Assembly (NCBI GenBank): GCA_020636095.1
Contig: JACJYN010000002.1
Coordinates: forward strand, 992,001-1,056,000
Direction of reading: 5' to 3'
From: Lewinellaceae bacterium
Lineage (GTDB): Bacteria; Bacteroidota; Bacteroidia; Chitinophagales; Saprospiraceae
DNA: 64,000 nucleotides
This document shows, piece by piece, positions 1 to 7,224 of the stretch. The translations under genes and the position numbers were made by a program. A model generated the notes under the pieces. The model worked only from the letters and a program-made list of their open reading frames with translations, ran no database searches and was not told where the DNA came from. Within the stretch, counting starts at the first letter, position 1. Each line of letters starts with the position of its first letter.

Positions 1-1482
1 CTGGAGTTCGAAGACTTTATCGAACTGGCGGAGCACTCGGTACAGGAACTGGCCAAGGCCGCCCAGGGTATCGCGATCGTAGTGGGCTCGCCCACCAAAA
101 ACCCGGTGGTGGAAGGGAAAGACCACTACAACGCCGCCTATTTCCTGGCGGACGGACAGGTGCAACAGGTGCAGTACAAAACCCTGCTGCCCACCTACGA
201 TATCTTCGACGAATACCGCTACTTCGAGCCGGCCACCGAATGGCGAGTAGTGGAATACCGGGGCAAACGCATCGCCCTGACCATTTGCGAGGACATCTGG
301 AATATCGGCAACGAGAACCCGCTCTACACCGTCTGTCCCATGGATGAGATGATCACCCAGCGGCCGGATTTCATTCTCAACCTGTCCGCTTCGCCCTTTA
401 GCTATTCGCAGGCGAAGACGCGCATCCGCATCGTGCAGGCCAACGTGCTGCGCTACGGCATTCCGATGTTCTACGTCAACCACTGCGGTGCACAGACGGA
501 GTTGATCTTCGACGGCGGCTCTCTGGTGGTTTCTCCCGATGAGAAAGTTTTCGATGAGTTGCCTTACTTCGAGGAATGCATTCGAACCTACGACCTGGAG
601 GAGGTGAAAAAAGGAGGGCGCAGCCAGGAACAGCCCAAGGAGAAGATGCGCCTGATGCACGACGCTCTGGTCACCGGTATCCGCGATTACTTCGGGAAGC
701 TGGGCTTCCGGCGGGCCATCCTGGGCTTGTCGGGCGGCATCGACTCAGCGCTGGCCACCGTGCTGGCAGCACGCGCCCTGGGGCCGGAAAATGTACGGGT
801 ATTGCTGATGCCTTCCCAGTACTCTTCCAGCCATTCTATTGACGATGCACGGCAACTGGCTGAAAAACTGGGCGTACAATATGACATCATCCCAATAGAA
901 GGTATTTATAACGCATTTATGGAGGCGCTCAAGCCCCAATTCTGGGGCCAGGAATTCAACATCGCCGAAGAAAACCTGCAGGCCCGCGCCCGCGGCAACC
1001 TGCTGATGGCCATGAGCAATAAATTTGGAAATATCCTGCTCAATACGTCCAATAAGAGTGAAGCGGCAGTTGGCTATGGCACCCTTTACGGCGACATGTG
1101 CGGGGGCCTGTCCGTCATCGGCGACCTCTACAAGACAGAAGTCTTCGACATGGCGCGCTACATCAACCGGGACGGGGAGGTCATCCCCGAAAACACCATC
1201 ACCAAGCCGCCCTCCGCGGAGCTGCGCCCCAACCAGAAGGACACCGACAGCCTGCCCCCTTACGAGGAGCTGGACGAAATACTTTTCCATTATATCGAAA
1301 AGCGAAAGAGCCCACAGGATATCATCGAGATGGGCTATGACGAGAAGCTAGTGCGACGGGTACTGCGCCTGGTGAACATCAACGAATTCAAACGCCATCA
1401 GATGGCGCCGGTGCTGCGGGTGTCGGATAAAGCCTTCGGCATGGGAAGAAGGATGCCGATTGTGGGGAAGTATTTGGCGTAG
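1..1482 (+). CDS. nadE: Glutamine-dependent NAD+ synthase, 5' end missing
   Basis: The reading frame is open from base 1, so the gene starts before the window; 493 codons are visible and about 50 are probably missing. The enzyme amidates deamido-NAD to NAD+ in the cytoplasm using ammonia released from glutamine. The first part is a nitrilase-type glutaminase: the relay lysine is in YKTLLP (codon 178-180) and the nucleophilic cysteine in TICEDIW (286-288). The catalytic glutamate should lie just outside the window. The second part is the synthetase, with the PP-loop LGLSGGIDSA around 724-750 and the family motif NKSEAAVGYGTLYGDM. No defect is visible. The family assignment is secure. Confidence 0.95.
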   Translation: MEFEDFIELAEHSVQELAKAAQGIAIVVGSPTKNPVVEGKDHYNAAYFLADGQVQQVQYKTLLPTYDIFDEYRYFEPATEWRVVEYRGKRIALTICEDIWNIGNENPLYTVCPMDEMITQRPDFILNLSASPFSYSQAKTRIRIVQANVLRYGIPMFYVNHCGAQTELIFDGGSLVVSPDEKVFDELPYFEECIRTYDLEEVKKGGRSQEQPKEKMRLMHDALVTGIRDYFGKLGFRRAILGLSGGIDSALATVLAARALGPENVRVLLMPSQYSSSHSIDDARQLAEKLGVQYDIIPIEGIYNAFMEALKPQFWGQEFNIAEENLQARARGNLLMAMSNKFGNILLNTSNKSEAAVGYGTLYGDMCGGLSVIGDLYKTEVFDMARYINRDGEVIPENTITKPPSAELRPNQKDTDSLPPYEELDEILFHYIEKRKSPQDIIEMGYDEKLVRRVLRLVNINEFKRHQMAPVLRVSDKAFGMGRRMPIVGKYLA

Positions 1483-1600
1483 GGGTTCGGGGTTCGGGGT
1501 TCGGGGTTCGCTGTTCGGGGTTCGCTGTTCGGGGTTCGGGGTTTGCTGTTCGGGGTTCGCTGTTCGCTGTTCGCTGTTCGGGGTTTGGGGTTCGGAGTTC
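1483..1600. repeat. Heptanucleotide tandem array
   Basis: Directly after the nadE stop the sequence is built of about 17 seven-base units, mostly GGGTTCG and CTGTTCG with minor variants. It fills the gap between two convergent genes. A comparable seven-base array (GGAAGTG/GGAAGTC) occurs at 44298-44353. Slippage-prone arrays of this kind often vary in copy number between strains; that is inference here. Confidence 0.85.
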
Positions 1601-1630
1601 GCGGCTAATCCTGGTACGCGAACTCCGAAC
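1590..1630. terminator. Hairpin between convergent genes, possible bidirectional terminator
   Basis: The 13-base arm GTTCGGAGTTCGC at 1590-1602 is the exact reverse complement of 1618-1630, with a 15-base loop. It lies between the ends of nadE and the leftward TPR gene. There is no strong T-run on either strand, so a role as a terminator is plausible but unproven. Confidence 0.5.
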
Positions 1631-1640
1631 TCCGAACCTA

Positions 1641-3044
1641 TTAATCCTTAAATCTCAACTTCACACTCTCGCCGATGCCACAACCGACCGGAACCGTCTG
1701 TCCTTCCTTCAGGCCGCGCATAAAGCCATCCTGGCGGGCGGGCAGTGCATCGGAATACTGGCCGATGCGTTTGTTGGCGTCGTCGGCAACCTCGCCGTCA
1801 ATCGAGCGGGCGTAGCTATACTTCTCAATAGCTGCTATGACCGCCAGGCGGGAGTTCCAGTCATCACAGCCGCGGCCCATCTTGGCGTAGGCGTCTCCGA
1901 TCAGCAGGTAGGGGCGGCCCCAGCCGGATTTGAGGCTGGCAGCCTGGCGGGCGGCAGAAATAGCGCCCCCGGTATTGTTCTGGCGGTACAACTTGATAGA
2001 AGCGATACTGTAGTAGACCTGAGCGCGCGTTTCGGCATCGTTGGTGGTGGCCAGGCACTCTTCATAACGAGCCAAAGCGCGGCTGTATTCCCCTTCCTGC
2101 TGTAGCTGGCTGGCATCGTAGCAGGGGTTTTCCAAACGGCGTGTATTTTCCCGCTCTACATTGATCTTGGCCGCCAGCGTTTCGTAAGCGGTCCTTATTT
2201 CCACCATTTTGGCCTCGGTGCTGTCACAACCCTGTTGCCTCAATTTCACATAGACATACTGAATGATATTCAGGCTGTCCTTGTTGGCTTCGTAATCCGG
2301 CAGCAGTTTCTTTTTGAAGTAGGCGCAGTCGAACACCTCATCTTCGATTTCTTTGAACTGAGAAGTCATCCTGGCTTTGGAATCCTTGTAATAAGTACCA
2401 AAGCGCTCGTTATTTTCGATGTTGTAGTCGGCGAGCTCTTCCAACTGGCTGTAGACTTTCTGCGTTTCCGCCTGATCGATCTTTTTTGACTTATAGAAGT
2501 AGACCAGGAGTTGCGCCATTGGCTCGAGCAGGATGTATTCCGCATCGTTGCCCCCTAATTCCAGCGCTTTTTTAAACGCTTCGTAGGTAGCTTCCCGATA
2601 GCCGTATTCCGGCATGTAGAACATATCGAAGGCTTTGCGGCCCATCAGGAAGGCTTCGTTTTCATAACATTGAGCCTGTTGGTCATACAGCTCCAGTATT
2701 TTGGCGGCGACTTCTTTCTTTTCCGCTTCATCCGTAGACCGCTTGTACTTCACCTTCAGCAGGTTGCGGCCATCGGAATAGTGGGAAGGGCGCTGTCCGT
2801 CGGCGGCAGGAGCAATGTCGTAGGCCTTTTTCCAGTTGGTGTAAGCCATTTTGAACTCCTCAGCGCTAATGGCTTCGAGCTCGGTGGCATCTTTTCCTTT
2901 AACAATGCCGCGATACAAAACGTGAGCGTTTTCCGCCTCTTCCTTTTTAGGAGAGTTGTTCCACGTCTCACATTGCGCCATGAGCGAGGCAGAGAAGAGG
3001 CTCAACAGCATGAGCGCTATAAACGAAATGCGTAATACCTTCAT
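1641..3044 (-). CDS. Exported tetratricopeptide-repeat protein
   Basis: A 467-residue protein with a clear signal peptide (about residues 1-23, ending in SLMAQ) and an all-helical body. The TPR-like character is plainest around residues 310-400 (pattern SRALARYEECL...YYSIASIKLYR). The C-terminus (VPVGCGIGESVKLR) resembles the conserved tail of exported Bacteroidota TPR proteins. It is probably periplasmic or attached to the outer membrane. The start follows the stop of the outer-membrane protein gene by two bases, so it is the last gene of the purH-coaX-OMP operon. Exact function unknown; scaffolding in envelope assembly is only a guess from the neighbours. Confidence 0.75.
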   Translation of the reverse strand: MKVLRISFIALMLLSLFSASLMAQCETWNNSPKKEEAENAHVLYRGIVKGKDATELEAISAEEFKMAYTNWKKAYDIAPAADGQRPSHYSDGRNLLKVKYKRSTDEAEKKEVAAKILELYDQQAQCYENEAFLMGRKAFDMFYMPEYGYREATYEAFKKALELGGNDAEYILLEPMAQLLVYFYKSKKIDQAETQKVYSQLEELADYNIENNERFGTYYKDSKARMTSQFKEIEDEVFDCAYFKKKLLPDYEANKDSLNIIQYVYVKLRQQGCDSTEAKMVEIRTAYETLAAKINVERENTRRLENPCYDASQLQQEGEYSRALARYEECLATTNDAETRAQVYYSIASIKLYRQNNTGGAISAARQAASLKSGWGRPYLLIGDAYAKMGRGCDDWNSRLAVIAAIEKYSYARSIDGEVADDANKRIGQYSDALPARQDGFMRGLKEGQTVPVGCGIGESVKLRFKD

Positions 3045-3046
3045 GA

Positions 3047-4399
3047 TTAATTAAATTTTCGTTTGAAAAACCAAGTGTTATCGTTGAGTGTAAACCCTAA
3101 TGTCATTTTGACGAAAGTTTCGCGTAAAGTATCAGATAATCCAAATTGGCCGGCCTCCACCGCCAGGTTGACAAAGGAAATACGCTGGCGGCTCATGATG
3201 ATGGGGAACCCGAACCCCAGGGAAACTCCGTACTCTTTTAGCTGTTCGCCTTCGAAGCTGCGGGGATCCAGCCCGTAGTAGAAGCCAAAGCGGTAGCGCA
3301 TCCGCTTGAAATAATTGTTGTACGACTGGTAGTCCGGTATCCATTCCACCCCGGCTTTCAGGCGCCAGGTGTCGGAAAGCGATGAATCCGGCTTGGCCTC
3401 ATTGATGTATTCGCCCCAGTTTTCGATCCCGTATTCCAGGCCAAAACGAAAATCATTAATATCTTCATACATGACGCCGAAAGCCAGGTCAGAGGGCAAG
3501 GTTCCCTTTTGCTTCACGCCGGTTTCGTCGAAAATAGTATCCTGGGTGTTGTAGCTGAAGTTGTACCGCTCGGCAAACCGGCGGGTGTTGGTATTGAAAT
3601 TATCGCTGGAATTGCCGTTGACGCCGATGATGAGCCTGCGCCCGGAGGGTTCTCGCTCTCCCTTGACGTTGATTTTCTTAAAATCGTGCGTATACTGCAG
3701 GCCGGCTTCCCAGAAAAAGCCATTGAGGCTGACCTCATCGAGGAATTCTGTGATATAGGCCAGTTCCAAGCTGTCGAATTCGACCCGCCGGCTATTGGTC
3801 AGCTGCCCAAACAGGTAGCCCAAAGTAAGGCCCCCGCTAAATCCTTTGTACTTCACCGAATTACTCCATAGCAACCGGTTCGTCCCCCCTGTGCCTTTTA
3901 GGAAGTTGGTGGTCGGCCCCAGCGTTTCCTGATCAGAAGTAGATTCGATGTTGTATCCAACTACGCTGTAAGGCTGTAGCGCGAAGGCCATTCCCAGGCC
4001 AAAATCGGACCGCTTGCGGTCCAGCGCCTCATTGATCGGGTTGATCAAGGGGAAACCCAGGGCCAGGTAGGTCAGGTTGCCACTCCAGATTCCCTCCGTA
4101 GCGCCATCGCTCTTCAGCCCGGAATATTGAGCATTCAGGCCGACTTCAAAAGCGGTGGCCTCCAAATTGGCCAGAGAAGCGGGGTTGACGGTATTGAGAT
4201 GATAGGGGTCGTAAAAGGCGGCGCTAAGGCCGCCCATGCCCCCGGGCCCGGCATAGTACTGGCTGACGAAATTACCCACTCCAAAACGGGAAAAGGGAGA
4301 GTTGATCTTAGGGGTAATGGAAGCGTTTTGCGCAAACACGGCCCATGTGCAGCAACAGAGCGCTGCCGTTCCAACAATTCTACTCCAAACGCTTGACAT
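3047..4399 (-). CDS. Outer-membrane beta-barrel protein
   Basis: A 450-residue protein with a signal peptide (about 1-23, ending AVFAQ) and alternating hydrophobic/polar strands typical of a barrel. The N-terminal part (SPFSRFGVGNF; PASLANLEATAFEVG) resembles the FadL/PorV-like porins of Bacteroidota, which span the outer membrane. The barrel continues to an aromatic-rich end (NDNTWFFKRKFN). The ATG lies inside the 3' end of coaX with a 20-base overlap, indicating translational coupling. Its ligand cannot be read from the sequence; lipid or fatty-acid transport is the family-level possibility. Confidence 0.7.
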   Translation of the reverse strand: MSSVWSRIVGTAALCCCTWAVFAQNASITPKINSPFSRFGVGNFVSQYYAGPGGMGGLSAAFYDPYHLNTVNPASLANLEATAFEVGLNAQYSGLKSDGATEGIWSGNLTYLALGFPLINPINEALDRKRSDFGLGMAFALQPYSVVGYNIESTSDQETLGPTTNFLKGTGGTNRLLWSNSVKYKGFSGGLTLGYLFGQLTNSRRVEFDSLELAYITEFLDEVSLNGFFWEAGLQYTHDFKKINVKGEREPSGRRLIIGVNGNSSDNFNTNTRRFAERYNFSYNTQDTIFDETGVKQKGTLPSDLAFGVMYEDINDFRFGLEYGIENWGEYINEAKPDSSLSDTWRLKAGVEWIPDYQSYNNYFKRMRYRFGFYYGLDPRSFEGEQLKEYGVSLGFGFPIIMSRQRISFVNLAVEAGQFGLSDTLRETFVKMTLGFTLNDNTWFFKRKFN

Positions 4400-5114
4400 T
4401 ATAGTTTAAGATTTGATCCAGCCCTATGAGGACTAAATTGTGATTCACAAATATCTCGCTTTTCAGGTTTTTTACAAAAAAATCCGCATCTCCGCCTGTA
4501 AAAATGGCTTGCAAGGGGCCAAAACGGGAGCGGCAGTAGGCCAAATAGCCCTCTGCTTCCAGTAGCGCCCCTAACTGCCCTCCGTTGCGCAGAGCACTCT
4601 CGGTGCTATCGCCCACCCAGTTTTCCAGCGGCCCCTGCTCCACCAGCGGCAGCCGGGCCGTAAAGGTGTGCATGGCCTTCAGGCGCATCGCCATGCCGGG
4701 GGCAATATTGCCCCCCAGATAGGCGCCTTCGCTGCTCAGCAGGTCGTAGGTGATGCAGGTTCCTGCATCCACTACCAGGCAGGACTGGCCCGGAAAGAGC
4801 GCATAAGCCCCCACCACTGCGGCCAGGCGGTCTTTTCCCAAAGTGTCGGGTGTTCGGTAATGGTTCTCTATCGGCAGTGGAGTGGCGGCATTCAGCTCCA
4901 TAAAGAAGAAACGGCTCGCCAAAACCTCCCGCAGGGAATCAGCGACCGCCGCCGCTACAGTAGATAAGATGACATTTTGAACAGTATGGTTGGTTGCCAG
5001 GGCTATAAAATCGTCAATTTTCCAATTTTCCAGGATTTCCCGGTGCTGCAACGCCCCGTTTCTGAAAACGCCAACCTTTGCCCGCGTATTGCCGATGTCA
5101 ATGACCAGGTTCAC
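4380..5114 (-). CDS. coaX: Type III pantothenate kinase
   Basis: A 244-residue cytoplasmic enzyme catalysing the first step of coenzyme A synthesis, phosphorylation of pantothenate. It shows the ASKHA-fold motifs of the CoaX family: DIGNTRAKVGVF at the N-terminus, GKDRLAAV with the catalytic Asp near residue 95, VVDAGTCITYD near residues 114-124, GGNIAPGMAMR and the late TGGDADFF. The start codon is GTG, seven bases after the purH stop, and it fits the family start exactly. The length is normal. It sits between purH and the outer-membrane protein gene in one operon. Confidence 0.95.
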   Translation of the reverse strand: MNLVIDIGNTRAKVGVFRNGALQHREILENWKIDDFIALATNHTVQNVILSTVAAAVADSLREVLASRFFFMELNAATPLPIENHYRTPDTLGKDRLAAVVGAYALFPGQSCLVVDAGTCITYDLLSSEGAYLGGNIAPGMAMRLKAMHTFTARLPLVEQGPLENWVGDSTESALRNGGQLGALLEAEGYLAYCRSRFGPLQAIFTGGDADFFVKNLKSEIFVNHNLVLIGLDQILNYNVKRLE

Positions 5115-5121
5115 CGCTCAA

Positions 5122-6648
5122 TCAGTGTTTGAAATGGCGGACACCGGTGAGCACCATGGCCATGCCGTGTGCATCACAGAAATCGATGCTCTCCTGGTCT
5201 TTGATCGAACCTCCCGGCTGTATAACCGCGGTGATGCCCGCTTCATGGGCAATCTCCACACAGTCTGGAAAAGGGAAAAAGGCATCGGAAGCCATCACGG
5301 CGCCTGCCAACTCGAAGCCGAAGTGCCGCGCCTTCAGTATGGCCTGCCTGAGGGCGTCCACCCGTGAAGTTTGGCCGCAGCCCATACCGATGAGTTGTTT
5401 GTTTTTTGCCAGGACGATGGTATTCGACTTCAGGTGCTTACCGCAAATATTGGCAAAGAGCAAATCCTCCACTTCTTCCGGCGCGGGCGCTTTTCGGGTC
5501 ACTGTTTTCAATTCGTCCGCGCTTTCTATCTTGAGGTCCGTATCCTGTTCGATGACGCCATTGAGCAGGCTCTTGAAGCTGCGGTGGTTGACGTGCCAGT
5601 CTTTGATGCGCAGCAGGATGCGCTTTTTCTTTTTGGCCAGCAACTCCAGCGCGCCGGTGTCGAAGGCAGGTGCGATGAGCACCTCGTAAAAAATCTTGTC
5701 GATCTCCTGAGCCGTCGCCAGATCGATGCGGGCATTGCTGATCAGGATGCCCCCAAAAGCCGACACATTATCGCCGGCCAGGGCGTCTGTCCAGGCTTCC
5801 AGGATGCTGGCCCGGGTGGCCACCCCACAGGAATTGGTGTGCTTCAGAATGGCAAAGGTGGGCGCTGTGTCTTTGAATTCACGCATCAGCGCTACCGCCG
5901 AGTCGATATCGACCAGGTTGTTGTAAGACAGCTCCTTGCCGCCGATCTTTTCAAACATATCCTCCAGGCGGCCGTAGAAAACGCCTTCCTGATGGGGGTT
6001 CTCTCCGTATCGCAGGGCCTGGCTGTCGGGGATGCTCTTTTTGAAGGCGTCCCCTACCCTGCCGGCATTGAAGTAATGGAAAATAGCCGTATCGTAATGG
6101 GAGGAAACCAGGAAAGCCCGGCGGGCCAGCTCTTTGCGGCCGGGCAGGGTGCTGACGCCGTCCTGTTCCTTTAGCAGGTGGAGCAATAGGCCGTATTCGG
6201 CTTTGGACGGAACGACCACCACATCGTTGAAGTTCTTAGCGGCGCCCCGGATCAGCGCAATGCCGCCAATATCGATCTTTTCGATGATCTCCGCTTCATC
6301 ATCCGTACCGGCCAGCGTTTCTTCGAAGGGATAAAGGTCGACAACAACCAGGTCGATCTCCGGAATATCGTACTGCTCCAGCTGGGCGAGGTGGCCTTCT
6401 TCCCGGCGGGCCAACAGGCCGCCGAACACCTTGGGATGGAGTGTTTTCACTCTGCCATCCAGTATCGAAGGGTAGGAAGTCAACTGCTCGACCGCCTCTA
6501 CTTCAACGCCCAGGCCCTCAATAAAACGCTGAGTGCCGCCGGTGGAATAAATCTTAACGCCCAGCCGCTGCAGCTGGCGGATGATGGGCTCCAAGCCATC
6601 CTTATGGTAAACGGAAATAAGGGCTGATCTGATTTTTTTTGATGTCAT
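5122..6648 (-). CDS. purH: Bifunctional AICAR transformylase / IMP cyclohydrolase
   Basis: PurH carries out the last two steps of IMP synthesis in the cytoplasm. The ATG at 6648 gives 508 residues, the usual family length; an upstream TTG would add nine atypical residues and is not preferred. The N-terminal cyclohydrolase (MGS-like) domain shows YSTGGTQRFIE and LDGRVKTLHPKVFGGLLARR. The transformylase domain shows ALRYGENPHQ, LSYNNLVDIDSA, the catalytic KHTNSCG, and the end PGGSIKDQESIDFCDAHGMA. It is the first gene of a four-gene leftward operon with a well-formed promoter directly upstream. Confidence 0.97.
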   Translation of the reverse strand: MTSKKIRSALISVYHKDGLEPIIRQLQRLGVKIYSTGGTQRFIEGLGVEVEAVEQLTSYPSILDGRVKTLHPKVFGGLLARREEGHLAQLEQYDIPEIDLVVVDLYPFEETLAGTDDEAEIIEKIDIGGIALIRGAAKNFNDVVVVPSKAEYGLLLHLLKEQDGVSTLPGRKELARRAFLVSSHYDTAIFHYFNAGRVGDAFKKSIPDSQALRYGENPHQEGVFYGRLEDMFEKIGGKELSYNNLVDIDSAVALMREFKDTAPTFAILKHTNSCGVATRASILEAWTDALAGDNVSAFGGILISNARIDLATAQEIDKIFYEVLIAPAFDTGALELLAKKKKRILLRIKDWHVNHRSFKSLLNGVIEQDTDLKIESADELKTVTRKAPAPEEVEDLLFANICGKHLKSNTIVLAKNKQLIGMGCGQTSRVDALRQAILKARHFGFELAGAVMASDAFFPFPDCVEIAHEAGITAVIQPGGSIKDQESIDFCDAHGMAMVLTGVRHFKH

Positions 6649-6697
6649 GATATTTTGACTGTGGCTTTCTGACAAAGTGCTCTTTGAAAAAGATGTG

Positions 6698-6728
6698 CAA
6701 AGGTACGCATTAGGTGGGGAATGGCAAA
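6698..6728 (-). promoter_or_regulatory. Bacteroidota-type promoter of the purH operon
   Basis: On the minus strand a -33 TTTG (6728-6725) is followed after exactly 19 bases by the -7 element TACCTTTG (6705-6698), matching the Bacteroidota consensus TTTG-N19-TAnnTTTG. The resulting leader is roughly 40-45 bases long to the ATG at 6648, which also supports that start. Confidence 0.8.
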
Positions 6729-7034
6729 AGGAGATTCGCTATTCGTGGATTGGTGGCCTGAAAGTTCCTGATAGGGCTTAGTGTTTCCTGTATAACTTAT
6801 AATTCAGGAACCTGACAATAACCTGAAATATGGTTACCCTCGCCCCCCGAAATCGCCTACTTTTGAAACCAGAAGAGATTCATGACTCAGCCTAACACCC
6901 TATTTTTTGCCCCAAAACTCCAAATACGCTATTAGCTATGAAAACTGTTTTACCGGAATCGAAGCGGTATCGCCAGAAGCGGTACTGTCTTCAGCCGGTA
7001 TTCTTCAGGGCCTTTCACTAACAGAGTTTAACAT
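6729..7034. other. Gene-free spacer upstream of the vWA gene
   Basis: No credible gene was seen here. The stretch holds a small dyad (TTCCTG at 6785-6790 and CAGGAA at 6805-6810) and a 27-codon reading frame from ATG 6938. The start context of that frame (AGCTATGAAAACT) repeats the start context of the real gene at 7225, so it may be a decayed duplicate leader rather than a gene. Confidence 0.5.
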
Positions 7035-7120
7035 CTGGCTCACTTGCCAATACTTCCAAAATTCGTCGGGTGAGCCAGTTTTTTGACTTTTTTCGTACTC
7101 CAGCATATTACTCACCCGAC
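7035..7120. promoter_or_regulatory. Two mutually exclusive hairpins in the vWA gene leader
   Basis: CTGGCTCAC (7035-7043) can pair with GTGAGCCAG (7070-7078), and the hairpin is followed by T-rich sequence (TTTTTT GAC TTTTTT) like a terminator. The overlapping stretch GTCGGGTGAG (7065-7074) can instead pair with CTCACCCGAC (7111-7120). The two structures compete for the same bases, which is the layout of an attenuator. Only the sequence symmetry is seen; the function is inferred. Confidence 0.45.
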
Positions 7121-7169
7121 TGTACTGCCAGAAGGCCATTTGAAAACATTTTTTATCATACAACGGACA

Positions 7170-7197
7170 GAGCAAAAGGAGGACTATCCTTTTGCTC
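7170..7197 (+). promoter_or_regulatory. Leader hairpin just upstream of the vWA gene start
   Basis: GAGCAAAAGGA (7170-7180) and TCCTTTTGCTC (7187-7197) form an 11-bp perfect stem with a six-base loop, ending 27 bases before the ATG at 7225. There is no T-run, so it is more likely an mRNA-stability or translation-control structure than a terminator. Confidence 0.5.
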
Positions 7198-7224
7198 CCC
7201 GTTGGCCACATCAACTTAAAAGCT

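Noticed and set aside
745..1290. 181-codon minus-strand frame inside nadE
   Set aside because: Shadow of a highly conserved gene in a G+C-rich region; no recognisable protein motif.
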